Positions 28,292 to 37,412 of a stretch of DNA of 47,577 nt are shown one piece after another; positions within the stretch are counted from its first letter, which is position 1, and the number at the start of each line of letters is the position of its first letter. The stretch comes from a virus: positions 1 to 47,577 of the IMG/VR virus record IMGVR_UViG_3300028840_001858, one strand, 5' to 3'. The notes beneath the pieces are model-generated. The model had not been told where the DNA came from and did not search any database. It saw nothing but the letters and a program-made list of their open reading frames with translations. The position numbers were made by a program, and so were the translations under genes.

Positions 28292-29212
28292 ATGAGTGAA
28301 CATAAAGTACTCGATGCCGACGGTGCTGTATTCTTCCAGCGCGAACTCGAGCATGTGAAAAGCCAGACTTACGACGTCCAATATCAGGACCTTCTTTATC
28401 GCCAGCTGTTCCCCGTTAACTCGGATGTGAACCCCGGCGCAACCTCGATCACGTACAAAACGTATGACAAAGCCGGCAAGGCTAAAGTGATCAACCACAA
28501 CGCGACGGACCTCCCCCGGGCGGACGTGGCCGGCAAAGAGACCACCATTCCGGTGCGGTCCCTCGGTGCCTCTTTTGCGTACACCGTGAAAGAAATCAAG
28601 AGTGCCCAGATGGCCGGGTTCTCCCTCGACTCCAAGCGCGCCGAGGCCGCTCGTCGTGCGGTTGAGGAATACATGAATGACGTAGCATTCAATGGCGACG
28701 CCACTTGGGACCTTCCCGGGCTGTTTTCGAACACCGACATCACGTCGACCTCGGTAGCCGTGGGTGCCGGAGCTAGCAAAGCCTGGGCCGACAAAACCCC
28801 CGACGAGATTATCTTCGACGTCAACAATGCTTGCGGTATCATGTTCGAGACCACCAAACAAAAAGAGCGCCCGAACACTTTGCTGGTCCCGCCGGCCCAG
28901 TGGAATCTGCTCTGGTCGACCCCCCGGGCAACCGGCAGCGACATGAACATCGCTCAGTGGATCCTTGCAAACTCCCCCTTCATCCGCAACATCGTTTCGG
29001 TGACCGAGATGGAAGGTGCGGGAACTGGGTCCTCGGATGTGTTCGTTATTTACAACCCTGACCCCAGCAAGTTGCAGCTTGAGATCCCGGAAGACATTAT
29101 GATGCATCCGGCTCAGCAGCAAGTGCTTGAGTTCATGGTCCCGGTGACTGCAGAGTTCGCCGGCCTGAACATCTACTACCCCAAATCCCTGGCGATCTGG
29201 GAGGACATTTAA
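28292..29212 (+). CDS. Major capsid protein (DUF2184 type)
   Basis: 306 residues, HK97-fold capsid of the DUF2184 family. The N-terminal E-x-QTYDVQYQDLLYRQLFPVN, the SAQMAGFSLDSKRAEAARRAVEEYMNDVAFNGD stretch (read in parts, about 107-139) and the C-terminal VMVPVTAEFAGLNIYYPKSLAI-type ending are diagnostic to me. AGGAG lies 7-8 bases before the ATG. No long N-terminal delta domain is present, consistent with a separate scaffold. Confidence 0.9.
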   Translation: MSEHKVLDADGAVFFQRELEHVKSQTYDVQYQDLLYRQLFPVNSDVNPGATSITYKTYDKAGKAKVINHNATDLPRADVAGKETTIPVRSLGASFAYTVKEIKSAQMAGFSLDSKRAEAARRAVEEYMNDVAFNGDATWDLPGLFSNTDITSTSVAVGAGASKAWADKTPDEIIFDVNNACGIMFETTKQKERPNTLLVPPAQWNLLWSTPRATGSDMNIAQWILANSPFIRNIVSVTEMEGAGTGSSDVFVIYNPDPSKLQLEIPEDIMMHPAQQQVLEFMVPVTAEFAGLNIYYPKSLAIWEDI

Positions 29213-29215
29213 ACC

Positions 29216-29602
29216 ATGGCTGTTACCCCGGCGGACTTCAAAGAACGGTTTCCAGAATTTGATTCTGTATCTGATACACGTGTCCAACTATTCCTTGACG
29301 ATGCTGCGCTTGAACTCGACGAGGGCCGCTGGGGTGACTTATACGACAAGGGGTTGTCATATCTGACGGCTCACTTGTTGTATATCGGTGAGCAAAGCTC
29401 GGCCGGTCAGGGTGAAGGCGGCGGGCCACTCTCGACCAAAGCGGTCGGGGATGTGTCCCTGTCCTTCGGCTCATATCTCACGACCGACAACAAGGCCGCG
29501 GTATTCAACGCCACCTCATACGGTCAAGAGTATTATCGTCTGATGATGATGGTCGGCATGGGTGCGGTTGCAGTTACTGCGAGCCGAGTGACGGTAGTAT
29601 AG
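29216..29602 (+). CDS. Head-tail connector, DUF4054
   Basis: 128 residues. TPADFKERFPEFDSVSDTRV and the DAALELDEGRWGDLYDKGLSYL helix are typical of DUF4054 head-completion adaptors that dock on the portal. Four bases after the capsid gene. Confidence 0.88.
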   Translation: MAVTPADFKERFPEFDSVSDTRVQLFLDDAALELDEGRWGDLYDKGLSYLTAHLLYIGEQSSAGQGEGGGPLSTKAVGDVSLSFGSYLTTDNKAAVFNATSYGQEYYRLMMMVGMGAVAVTASRVTVV

Positions 29603-30063
29603 TGGGAGTTGAGATCGAAAGAGTCACGCGAGGTGACGGACTCCCCGGTGCCGCCAGGGCCCTCGACAAATTGAAGGATGTCATTGTCGGCGTTCTCAGT
29701 GGGACGGGCGAGCATGTGAACTCAGACCACGGCCAGACGGTCGCGGAGATTGCCTGGTGGAATGAGTTCGGAACGAAACGTAATCCGGCGCGGCCTTTCC
29801 TCCGACCAGCGATTCGTGAGAACAAACTTGCAATCTCGAGGTTGATAAAGAAACTTTACAAGCTCGTGATTGAAAACAAGATCGAACCGCGGCGGGCTGA
29901 GAAGTTGCTTGCACTCAAAGTGCAGACACTGATCCAAAAGAAAATCACAACCCTGCAATCTCCGCCGAATGCGCCTATGACTGTCGAGCGGAAGGGCTCG
30001 TCCAGTCCACTCATCGACACTGGCCAGCTTCGTCAATCAATCAGCTGGGACACGGTGGATTGA
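29602..30063 (+). CDS. Tail completion / gp10-like neck protein
   Basis: 153 residues from a GTG that overlaps the previous stop (TAGTG). AEIAWWNEFGTKRNPARPFLRPAI (read in parts, about 50-73) is the hallmark of the HK97-gp10-like tail completion family; the C-terminus has PLIDTGQLRQSISW. It joins tail and head after both are assembled. Confidence 0.8.
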   Translation: MGVEIERVTRGDGLPGAARALDKLKDVIVGVLSGTGEHVNSDHGQTVAEIAWWNEFGTKRNPARPFLRPAIRENKLAISRLIKKLYKLVIENKIEPRRAEKLLALKVQTLIQKKITTLQSPPNAPMTVERKGSSSPLIDTGQLRQSISWDTVD

Positions 30064-30443
30064 TGCTGTCATATTTTGCAAGTGAAAAAACATCCGCGGT
30101 TTTGGTTCGACCCTCGTCCGGCGGGTATGTGAACGGGGAGTGGCGACCGGCAGCGCCGAGTACCACTAACATAGAAATCATAGTACCCCAGCCCATGAGA
30201 CCCGACGAGCTGCAAATGTTGCCGCAAGGCGAACGGGTCTACAATCACCTGGTCACGTGGATGACTCCCGAGATCAGAAACTGGCCGGTAGTCCCCGAGT
30301 CTACGTCAACTAACCCTGACATTCTCCAGATTGATGGGGCATATTACAAAGTGATGGAAATCTCAAACCGCAGCATCCTCGGAAATTTCTACCGGGTAGT
30401 GCTGAGAGAATTTGACTACACCCCACCGGAGCCCCCATCATGA
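30063..30443 (+). CDS. Head-tail joining protein, unassigned family
   Basis: 126 residues from the ATG at 30063 that overlaps the preceding TGA. It is short and beta-rich (VYNHLVTWMTPEI; GAYYKVMEISNRSILGNFYRVVL), which fits head closure or stopper proteins of SPP1 gp16 type in this position. Family not certain. Confidence 0.75.
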   Translation: MLSYFASEKTSAVLVRPSSGGYVNGEWRPAAPSTTNIEIIVPQPMRPDELQMLPQGERVYNHLVTWMTPEIRNWPVVPESTSTNPDILQIDGAYYKVMEISNRSILGNFYRVVLREFDYTPPEPPS

Positions 30444-30949
30444 TCACTACGAAGAACCTATATGATTGGATCGTGCTGGCCACCGGACTCGACAACGGCA
30501 ACGTAATCCGCGCAAATCAAAACGGGCCGAGGCCCGCGGAGCCTTTCGCAACATTCCAGATCGTGACCATTGAATCGGCGGACTATTCGGACGTCAATGG
30601 AGTGGCATCGGATTATGACATTGACTACACTGACACCCGGAAATATATGGTTGGGGTGGACGTCAATGTTTACGGATCGAATGCCCTGAGCCTCATGCAG
30701 GCTCTCAATCAATCGAACTCTAACCCGAACGTGCAGTCACTATTCGCCGCAACAGGCACAGTCCTGCACGGGACGGAATCAATACAAGACCTCACCGCAC
30801 TCGAAGACACGGCATGGGTCGAACGGTACCAGGCGGAATTTCGCTTCGGGACCTACAATCAGATCACTACCAATCAGCCGGACTTTGTCTGGGATGATTA
30901 CGAAATCAACGGCACCCTCGACGGAGACGCGGTGTCCATAAAACCATAG
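30440..30949 (+). CDS. Tail terminator / neck protein (LIC_12616-like)
   Basis: 169 residues. The ITTKNLYDWIVLATGLDNGNVIRANQNGPRP N-terminus (read in parts) and FATFQIVTIESADYSDVNG fit phage neck or tail terminator proteins seen directly before DUF3383 sheath genes. It caps the tail tube. Overlap ATGA with the upstream gene. Confidence 0.75.
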   Translation: MITTKNLYDWIVLATGLDNGNVIRANQNGPRPAEPFATFQIVTIESADYSDVNGVASDYDIDYTDTRKYMVGVDVNVYGSNALSLMQALNQSNSNPNVQSLFAATGTVLHGTESIQDLTALEDTAWVERYQAEFRFGTYNQITTNQPDFVWDDYEINGTLDGDAVSIKP

Positions 30950-30963
30950 CGAGGTAAAAACCT

Positions 30964-32394
30964 ATGGCAGTCATAACCGATCATGTTAATGTACAAGCGA
31001 TTCTGCAAACCGCGGTCGCTACTCAAACGACATTCGGGCTGCAGTTGTTTCTCGTTGACGACGATCAGATCCCTGTTGACCAGCGGATCCGCATCATGTC
31101 TCAATCGGACTACACCGATCTCACGAGTGGCACCGAGCCCCGAAACTATGCGAATGTATATTTCGCCCAGAAACGCACCCCCGCCCAGCTGATGCTCGGC
31201 CGTTGGATCTCCGCTGCAACCGCCCCATACTTCTATTGCGGCGACGAGGAGACCGACTACACCGTATGGAAGGCGGTTACTGACGGGACTTTCACGGTTA
31301 CCGACTCCTCGGCAAACTCCGAGGACCTCACGGCAGTAGACTTCTCAGCCATCACATCCATCGACCAAGTGCCTTCGGTACTCAATGCCAAACTGGCCGC
31401 GCTTGTAGCCCCGACCGTCGTTGGTCTCGACACCGCGACATTTGCGTTTGATGCACTCGGCCGCCTGGTCCTGACCATGCCGACCGCTGGGTCTACCGAA
31501 CCGACGATCACCATCGGCCCCGAGGGGACCGGCACGGACCTGTCTAGCGCAACCTTCATGGACGCCGCGAACGGCGCCGCGGTTGCGGGCTTCGACGTCG
31601 AGGAACCGACCGATGCGATCGACGCCATCCGGGCAATCAATGACACGTTCTATAATGTGCACGAGCGGGGCTCCTCGGATGCCCAACAGATTGCACTCGC
31701 CGCCCAGATTGAGGGGCTCGAGAAGTTGCTGGACCTGACCATCACGGACACCGGCGCGCTCACCCTGGGTGAGACTTCGAGTGTTCCTTATCAGGCGTTC
31801 AATCTTTCGTACAAGCGGACTATGTGTATCTTCACGAAGAACACGACCGAGTATCCGGACGCCGCGGTTGCAGGCTGCGTGCTACCCGCGAGCGAGGGGA
31901 CTACCTCTTTCGCCTACGAGGTACTGTCCGGTGTGACGGACTCCGGTGGGTCGGTACCCTTGACCACCACCGAGCGAGCAGCGCTGGCCGAGAAGAGCTG
32001 CACGTGGATTGAGACCATCAGCCCGAACACCTATCTGTACGACGGGATCACCTCCGGTGGTGAGGAGAAACGAATCATGCTGGGCCGCGATTGGTTTGTT
32101 GCTCGCATCCGTGAAGCGATCTTCACCGACCAACTCAACTCCCCGCTCAATGCATTTGACAACCCGACGCTCACAAAGCTCGAGGGTTTTGTCAGGGCTC
32201 AAGGTGAGGAAGCGATTGCAAGGGGCATCCTTGTGAATACCCCCGACAGGCCGTGGACTGTGACCTTCCCCGACGCGGACGACTTCACTGCGGCGGACAG
32301 GGCCACCAGGACCATGACCATCAATGATGCTTTCGTGGGTTATCTAAATAGTGCGGTCAATGACTATGTGATCGTCGGAACTTGGAGCATATAG
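30964..32394 (+). CDS. Tail sheath protein (DUF3383 type)
   Basis: 476 residues. DUF3383 features: an N-terminal strand region with FGLQLFLVDDDQIPVDQRIR, YANVYFAQKRTPAQLMLGRW (about 59-78), and the C-terminal third with FVARIREAIFTDQLNSP, KLEGFVRAQGEEAIARGIL and a final beta strand. It surrounds the tail tube and contracts on infection, so the phage is a myovirus type. It is followed two bases later by the tube gene. Confidence 0.9.
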   Translation: MAVITDHVNVQAILQTAVATQTTFGLQLFLVDDDQIPVDQRIRIMSQSDYTDLTSGTEPRNYANVYFAQKRTPAQLMLGRWISAATAPYFYCGDEETDYTVWKAVTDGTFTVTDSSANSEDLTAVDFSAITSIDQVPSVLNAKLAALVAPTVVGLDTATFAFDALGRLVLTMPTAGSTEPTITIGPEGTGTDLSSATFMDAANGAAVAGFDVEEPTDAIDAIRAINDTFYNVHERGSSDAQQIALAAQIEGLEKLLDLTITDTGALTLGETSSVPYQAFNLSYKRTMCIFTKNTTEYPDAAVAGCVLPASEGTTSFAYEVLSGVTDSGGSVPLTTTERAALAEKSCTWIETISPNTYLYDGITSGGEEKRIMLGRDWFVARIREAIFTDQLNSPLNAFDNPTLTKLEGFVRAQGEEAIARGILVNTPDRPWTVTFPDADDFTAADRATRTMTINDAFVGYLNSAVNDYVIVGTWSI

Positions 32395-32395
32395 A

Positions 32396-32815
32396 ATGAC
32401 TACCTTTAAACAATATGACCCCACCAAAGTTTCGGTGAGCATCGGGACTGTACTCGGCCGGGCTTTTGCTGACGGCGAGATGGTCACCGTTGAGTTCTCC
32501 GAAGACAAGCGGACCAAACACATCGGGACTGACGGCCAGGGCCGGCATATCCTGAATATGGATCGGTCTGGGACTGTGACTGTGCGATTCGCGAGCTACT
32601 CCCCAACGAACGCGGAGATCATTGCCCTCGACTTGCTGGACCAACCCTTCCCGATCACGGTGACCGACAAGTCCAGCACGGCCGATTTGTTCTTCGCTGA
32701 CTCTTGCACTCTGACCAAAGTTCCGAACATGGTCAAGGGTAGTGAGGAAGCCCCGAACGAATACGTCTTTCAATTCATCCGTGGTGAAATAGTCCACAGC
32801 GGCGCGGAGGTATAG
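32396..32815 (+). CDS. Tail tube protein (DUF3277 type)
   Basis: 139 residues. The N-terminal TFKQYDPTKVSVSIGTVLG, GRHILNMDRSGTVTVRFASYSP and the C-terminal YVFQFIRGEIVHSGAEV match DUF3277 tube proteins, which pair with DUF3383 sheaths. It polymerises around the tape measure. Confidence 0.9.
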   Translation: MTTFKQYDPTKVSVSIGTVLGRAFADGEMVTVEFSEDKRTKHIGTDGQGRHILNMDRSGTVTVRFASYSPTNAEIIALDLLDQPFPITVTDKSSTADLFFADSCTLTKVPNMVKGSEEAPNEYVFQFIRGEIVHSGAEV

Positions 32816-32818
32816 CAA

Positions 32819-33247
32819 ATGAAACGGCAGGTCGACCTTAAGGCGACAGTGAAAACTTTAGACGGAGAGAAAGAATATATCTTCGTCGCCCTAACTCGTA
32901 GAGAAGCCATGGAAGTCTTTCATGGGGCTCTTACCGCGGTGCTTTCGATTGTTTCCGAGCTGGGCTCGGGGGACTTCGGGGCACTCAAAAAACTTGACTT
33001 CGATACGATTTGGTCGCTTGCCGAGAAGTTGCTACGATTCGCAATACTCGACGGGGTGGAAATCACGGATCTCAATGAGACTGAATATTTCGATGACCAC
33101 CCTGACGAACTTTACCTTGCTGTGTTCCACGCTGTTCGATTGAACTGGCCGGATATTTTTGAGAAAGTAAAAAACGTCCTCAGCGGTTCAGACCTAAAAG
33201 GCAAAGTCTTGGGGGTTTTGAACCGCGAGGAATCAACCACAGTCTAA
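32819..33247 (+). CDS. Tail assembly chaperone, unshifted product (G-like)
   Basis: 142 residues. Position between tube and tape measure and the acidic helical content mark it as the G-type tail assembly chaperone, which guides tube subunits onto the tape measure and is absent from the virion. GGAGG lies 8 bases before the ATG. A canonical slippery heptamer A AAA AAC at 33169-33175, in the right phase, lies near its end, and the -1 frame is open to the tape measure gene; see the extension entry. Confidence 0.85.
   Translation: MKRQVDLKATVKTLDGEKEYIFVALTRREAMEVFHGALTAVLSIVSELGSGDFGALKKLDFDTIWSLAEKLLRFAILDGVEITDLNETEYFDDHPDELYLAVFHAVRLNWPDIFEKVKNVLSGSDLKGKVLGVLNREESTTV
33169..33175 (+). promoter_or_regulatory. 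Programmed -1 frameshift site
   Basis: A AAA AAC in the phase X XXY YYZ (codons GTA AAA AAC). The -1 frame has a TGA at 33160-33162, just before the heptamer, and then no stop for 79 codons. A second, non-canonical candidate is the run GGG GTT TTG at 33211-33219. An RNA structure downstream was not worked out. Confidence 0.75.
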
Positions 33248-33414
33248 CAGCGAGCCAGATTGAAAGTTATCAAGTGGCAAGGTATTACAGAGTCAGTCCC
33301 CACGAGGTCGAGAACATCTGGACCAACGTGGAGTTCATTGACCGCCGGGAATATATGGACCTGCAAAACGAAATAGATCGACAGTACCAAAAGTTCGTGG
33401 AGACTCATAGATAA
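33175..33414 (+). CDS. Tail assembly chaperone -1 frame extension (GT-like)
   Basis: 79 codons reached by a -1 frameshift from the preceding gene, giving a fusion of about 198 residues (119 + 79). The extension contains SLTASQIESYQVARYYRVSP and EVENIWTNVEFIDRREYMDL, with a short acidic-basic helical end. The layout matches the T domain of lambda-type GT proteins, which binds the tape measure. The TAA (33412-33414) overlaps the tape measure ATG as TAATG. No independent start with a good ribosome-binding site precedes this frame. Confidence 0.8.
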   Translation, partial: RPQRFRPKRQSLGGFEPRGINHSLTASQIESYQVARYYRVSPHEVENIWTNVEFIDRREYMDLQNEIDRQYQKFVETHR

Positions 33415-35030
33415 TGGCTACAGTCATTGAAGAATTCATTGCTCGACTGAACTGGGAAGTCGATGACAAAGCGGTCAAGCGATTCTCTGAAAATATGAAG
33501 TCGGTCAGCATCATGGCCAAACGTGCGGCGGCTGCAATCGTAGGCGCCACCACTGCGGCCGTTGGGTTTGCGGTAATCACTAACAAGCAGACTGCAATCA
33601 ACACGAACCTCGCCCGGTCTGTGGGCTTGTCGGCTAAATCCTTCGAGGCCTGGGCCGGGCTCATGGATCAGATGGGATTCGACGGTGAGCGCCTGGTTGA
33701 CCTCGTCGAGGAGATGAACAACAAGTTTGGTGAGATGAAGGGCCTCGGCGAGATGACTGCCGTCAGTGAGGGCCTCCGGATTCTCGGCCTTGAGTTTCGT
33801 AAAATCCGAGCGCTTGCACCCGAAGAACAATTTCTCGAAATCCTCTCGACCGCAAAGGAGATGGAAGACCAGCAGAAGGCCGTGTCCGCTGTTGACATGA
33901 TCATGGGCGGCGAGGCCAACAAGGTAGTTGGATTCCTGCGGACCATAGACGGCGACCTCCGGGATATCATTAAGCGGCGCATGCAGTTGAACTTACTTGA
34001 CGAGGAGGCCCGTGAGAGTGCCCTTAAGTTCAATCTGGTATGGTCCGACTTCCTCGCTCTGTTCAAGTCTATCGGCGCGCAGTTCTCTGGGGTTCTTGGG
34101 GATGCGTTAACCCCGATGGTCAACACAATGATTGAGTGGGCTACTGCAAACCGTGAACTCATCAAGACCAATATACGCACTTTTGTTGAGCGCTTTGCTA
34201 GTGCTTTGAAATTCATACTGCCCAGGATCATGGATCTCGTGCGGTTCATCGGTGACCTCGTCGACCGCTTCGGTGGGTTTGAGAACGTGCTGAAACTGAC
34301 AGGGATCGCAATCGGTGGGTTTGCAGTTAACAAACTGACGACCGGCGTGGGTGGTCTTGCGAAAGCTCTTATCGAAGGGAAGAAAGAGGGCAAAAGTTTT
34401 TTCGATATTTTCAGCAGTGGGATTCCCGATTTAGGCGCCGCAGTTGCTATCGGCCTGGGGCTCATAGCCGAAGACCTCTATCAGTTCTATCAGGGCAACG
34501 AGTCCGTCGCGGGTAAAGTATCGGAGACCCTCGAGGAATTCATCGGTGCGTCGATTGAGTTCTTCGGGAACATGGTCGGCATATCCAAAGAACAGATCGA
34601 CAAGACCTTAGTCAATATCGACGATGCTGTCCGAAAAGCATTCAAGAAAATTGGGGACTTCATTGTTGCTGACATGCAGGCTTTCGGCCGACTCATCAGT
34701 GAAGCCATCGACTTTTGGATTGAGGACATCAAAGCTTTCGGTCAAAAGATTAAAGGGTTCTTTGGATTCCTCGGCGCTGCCAGCGGCCCGACCCGCAACC
34801 GCTCGCCGCTCATAGGCCAGGCGCCCGCGGCCTTCGGAGGCCCGCCTGCCCCTAGCCAATTGGCGCCAGCCGGCGGCAACCGGACCAGCAATGTCAGCGT
34901 GAACAGCCCTATCACCCTCAACCTGCCGCCGGGCATGGACCCCCAACAGGTTGCCGACCAGGTCAAGAAAGAGCTGGACAAAGCGGCTGGGTGGGCTGTG
35001 GATACTAACGACACGGGAGTTGTGTACTAG
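33414..35030 (+). CDS. Tail tape measure protein
   Basis: 538 residues, short for a tape measure, implying a tail of very roughly 80 nm by the usual 0.15 nm per residue. It has alanine-rich N-terminal helices (AKRAAAAIVGATTAAVGFAV), a central helical region, and a C-terminal Gly/Pro/Asn-rich part with VNSPITLNLPPGMDPQQVAD. No peptidase or lysozyme domain is evident. It fixes tail length and reaches the host membrane during injection. Confidence 0.85.
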   Translation: MATVIEEFIARLNWEVDDKAVKRFSENMKSVSIMAKRAAAAIVGATTAAVGFAVITNKQTAINTNLARSVGLSAKSFEAWAGLMDQMGFDGERLVDLVEEMNNKFGEMKGLGEMTAVSEGLRILGLEFRKIRALAPEEQFLEILSTAKEMEDQQKAVSAVDMIMGGEANKVVGFLRTIDGDLRDIIKRRMQLNLLDEEARESALKFNLVWSDFLALFKSIGAQFSGVLGDALTPMVNTMIEWATANRELIKTNIRTFVERFASALKFILPRIMDLVRFIGDLVDRFGGFENVLKLTGIAIGGFAVNKLTTGVGGLAKALIEGKKEGKSFFDIFSSGIPDLGAAVAIGLGLIAEDLYQFYQGNESVAGKVSETLEEFIGASIEFFGNMVGISKEQIDKTLVNIDDAVRKAFKKIGDFIVADMQAFGRLISEAIDFWIEDIKAFGQKIKGFFGFLGAASGPTRNRSPLIGQAPAAFGGPPAPSQLAPAGGNRTSNVSVNSPITLNLPPGMDPQQVADQVKKELDKAAGWAVDTNDTGVVY

Positions 35031-35654
35031 ATGGCATTGATCAAAAACGTCAAAGACCTGCAAGAATATTTCGGACTCGGCAAAGTCTTGATTGACGATT
35101 TGGCTATCGACGTGCTGAGATCGGAAACCCCGTCCTATGAGTTCACCCTCACCGAGAAGCCGGTTGAATCCGGGTTCGACATCAACGACGCCCGGATCGC
35201 GCGGCCGGTTGGTGTGTCCCTCGAAGTCATCTTGACCGATGCTGAGTTGAGCGCGTCGGCCGTCGGTATCAACCTGCTCAATGATACCCTCGAGTTTGCA
35301 ACCTGGAAAGAGAAGCGAGACCGGCTGTTTGAGATCAAGGATTCCAACGAGGTGGTTGATGTAGTCACCCCCCTGCAGGTTTACGAATCGATGGTCATCA
35401 CATCCCTCCGGATTGACCAGACCAAGACGACAGCAAGAGCGCTGTTCTGCCGGATTGATTTCCAAGAGCTGCGGGTCGTTGAGTCACTCATCACGGGGGT
35501 TGAGGACGCGGCGGTGCCAAAAAAGAAAAAGGCAAAGAAGCCTGACAACGACGCGGACAAAAAGACCAAACAGAAAAAAGACCTTGGGAGCAAGCAGGCC
35601 GAGGATGCTACGCCAAAGCAGCAATCAATCCTCGCCAGCTTGATAGGTATTTAG
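35031..35654 (+). CDS. Dit-like baseplate protein
   Basis: 207 residues. The first 130 residues, with PSYEFTLTEKPVESGFDINDAR, EVILTDAELSA, TWKEKRDRLFEIKDSNEVVD and MVITSLRIDQTK, fit the N-terminal domain of Dit-like hub-associated proteins. The C-terminal part is a lysine-rich tail (PKKKKAKKPDNDADKKTKQK). Starts directly after the tape measure stop. It links tube and baseplate. Confidence 0.8.
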   Translation: MALIKNVKDLQEYFGLGKVLIDDLAIDVLRSETPSYEFTLTEKPVESGFDINDARIARPVGVSLEVILTDAELSASAVGINLLNDTLEFATWKEKRDRLFEIKDSNEVVDVVTPLQVYESMVITSLRIDQTKTTARALFCRIDFQELRVVESLITGVEDAAVPKKKKAKKPDNDADKKTKQKKDLGSKQAEDATPKQQSILASLIGI

Positions 35655-35978
35655 ATGGCAACTCGAATCATCCCGGTCACTAATAGCCCTGCGAACAGTC
35701 AGTTCAACATTGACCTCGACGGGAACACTTACACCCTGTCATTTCATTGGAACATAACAGACGGGGCTTGGTATCTGAATATCCTCGGAATCACGAACAC
35801 CGTTGACCAGAAAGGTCTCAAACTCGTGACGGGTCCGAACCTGCTGGCCCCTTATGCCCTGATTGAACTCGGGGCTCTGTATGTTGTGGACCAGACCAGC
35901 AATCAGAATGACCCGGACTTTGACAACTGGGGTGTGCTGTATCAACTGTACTACGTAGAAAAGGCTGACCTTGACTAG
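35655..35978 (+). CDS. Baseplate plug protein (DUF6983-like)
   Basis: 107 residues, beta-rich: SQFNIDLDGNTYTLSFHWN, GAWYLNIL, GPNLLAPYALIELGALYVVD. Size, position between Dit-like and hub proteins, and this pattern match the phage baseplate plug family. It would close the tube end. Confidence 0.8.
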   Translation: MATRIIPVTNSPANSQFNIDLDGNTYTLSFHWNITDGAWYLNILGITNTVDQKGLKLVTGPNLLAPYALIELGALYVVDQTSNQNDPDFDNWGVLYQLYYVEKADLD

Positions 35979-36852
35979 ACTTTTTGATCCCAGAGTCAAA
36001 CTGGAGGCATTCACCAGGACCAAGACGATCACGATCAAAGATCTGTACATGGACTTTTCCGTCACAGCGACCACCGACAGCAAGCCAAACCTCGCGACGA
36101 TTTCAATTTACAACCTATCCGCCGAGACCCGCAACCTGCTATCCGAACAGCACCTCGGAATGAACTTCTATGCGGGCTATGGGGACGACTCATCGATCAT
36201 ATTCCGCGGCACGACGACTAATGTCCTGCACGAGCGGGACGGGACTGAGTGGCGAACAGACATCTATTCAGGCGACGGGCAAAAAGAGATCGCGACCAAC
36301 TTTTTCTCACGGTCCTACACTGCCGGCACCAAAGTCAAGACCATCATTCGGGACATGGCGACAGCAATGGGGTACGTCCCCAACGACGACGTCGTGCTTG
36401 AGACTGATACGCTTTTAAAAGGGGCATCCTATAGCGGGCGAGTCAAAGACTGCCTAGATAAAGTGACGAAGGACTTTGATTATTCCTGGTCGATTCAGTG
36501 GGGGACTCTGGAGATCCTCGACTCGAGTGGCTTCCTCGGGAACACTGCAACAGCGGTGGTCCTCCGTGCCGACACCGGCATGGTAGGGAGTCCCACACTG
36601 ATAGACAGGACCGACCGGAACAAAAAAATCGTCGGGGTCCGGGTGACCTCGTTGCTCAACCCTGCAATCAAACCGGGCCGGCTGATCAAAATCGAATCAC
36701 AGTCAACCACGACTCAGCTCGGCAAGCTCGACAAAAAGGCAGCGGCCAAGACGGATGCGAATGGTATCTGGATTGCAAAGATAGTGGAATACTCCGGCAA
36801 CAATTACGGCGGCGAGTTCAAGGTCGTGGTCGAGGGAGATCAACGAGCATGA
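35971..36852 (+). CDS. Baseplate hub protein (gp44/gp27-like)
   Basis: 293 residues from a TTG overlapping the plug gene by 8 bases. KTITIKDLYMDFSVTATTDSKPNLATISIYNLS (read in parts, about 17-49) and later DYSWSIQWGTLEILDSSGF and GVRVTSLLNPAIKPGRLIKI match tail hub proteins. It forms the ring that holds the spike. Confidence 0.85.
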   Translation: MTRLFDPRVKLEAFTRTKTITIKDLYMDFSVTATTDSKPNLATISIYNLSAETRNLLSEQHLGMNFYAGYGDDSSIIFRGTTTNVLHERDGTEWRTDIYSGDGQKEIATNFFSRSYTAGTKVKTIIRDMATAMGYVPNDDVVLETDTLLKGASYSGRVKDCLDKVTKDFDYSWSIQWGTLEILDSSGFLGNTATAVVLRADTGMVGSPTLIDRTDRNKKIVGVRVTSLLNPAIKPGRLIKIESQSTTTQLGKLDKKAAAKTDANGIWIAKIVEYSGNNYGGEFKVVVEGDQRA

Positions 36853-37412
36853 CAGACATTCGGCAACCCTTCGAAATAAGCATCGGCCAGATCGTCAACT
36901 CCCTATTGCTGGACGTGCACACCGCCATGCCGGGGCAGGTGATCTCATTCGACTCCTCGACCCAGACCGCATCGGTCCAGCCCTGTTTAAAGCGGAAGTT
37001 CGCGGGGCAAGATGAACCCACTAACTTTCCGACGGTCGAGGACGTGCCAGTAGTATTCATGGGTTCCGGGGACTTCTGGGTTACCATCGACGTTAAGGCC
37101 GATTCGTATGTTCTTCTCATCGTATCGGAGCGGGCAATCGACAATTGGATTGAGCAAGGTGGAGTCTCGGACCCAGCCAAGCCCCGCAAGTTCGACATGA
37201 GCGATTGCATTGCAATCCCCGGGCTCCTCCCCGACCCCGCGAAACTGAGCGGGTTTGATTCCGATGCTATCGCAATTCGCAACCGGGACGGCGACATCTA
37301 TGTAAAGGTCGATGCGTCGGGAGTCTCGGCCGAAGCGGGCGGCGGTACAATGACCCTGGACAGCACAACCGGCCAGCTCGATGTGAGCGGAAACTTCACG
37401 GTGGATAAATGA
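36849..37412 (+). CDS. Gp138-type baseplate spike protein
   Basis: 187 residues from the ATG at 36849, overlapping the hub stop in ATGA; the longer open frame upstream is a shadow of the hub gene. MPGQVISFDSSTQTASVQPC, FMGSGDFWVTIDVKADSYVL and SERAIDNWIEQGG are the Gp138_N OB-fold pattern. The end (GTMTLDSTTGQLDVSGNF) is the start of a spike beta-helix. It punctures the envelope. Confidence 0.9.
   Translation: MTDIRQPFEISIGQIVNSLLLDVHTAMPGQVISFDSSTQTASVQPCLKRKFAGQDEPTNFPTVEDVPVVFMGSGDFWVTIDVKADSYVLLIVSERAIDNWIEQGGVSDPAKPRKFDMSDCIAIPGLLPDPAKLSGFDSDAIAIRNRDGDIYVKVDASGVSAEAGGGTMTLDSTTGQLDVSGNFTVDK

Noticed and set aside
28286-29287. 333-codon minus-strand frame opposite the capsid gene
   Set aside because: Antisense to an unmistakable capsid gene. 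High G+C at third positions creates long antisense frames.
36498-36848. Upstream extension of the spike gene frame
   Set aside because: It is a shadow of the hub gene. The ATG at 36849 overlaps the hub stop in ATGA and begins the Gp138 domain.
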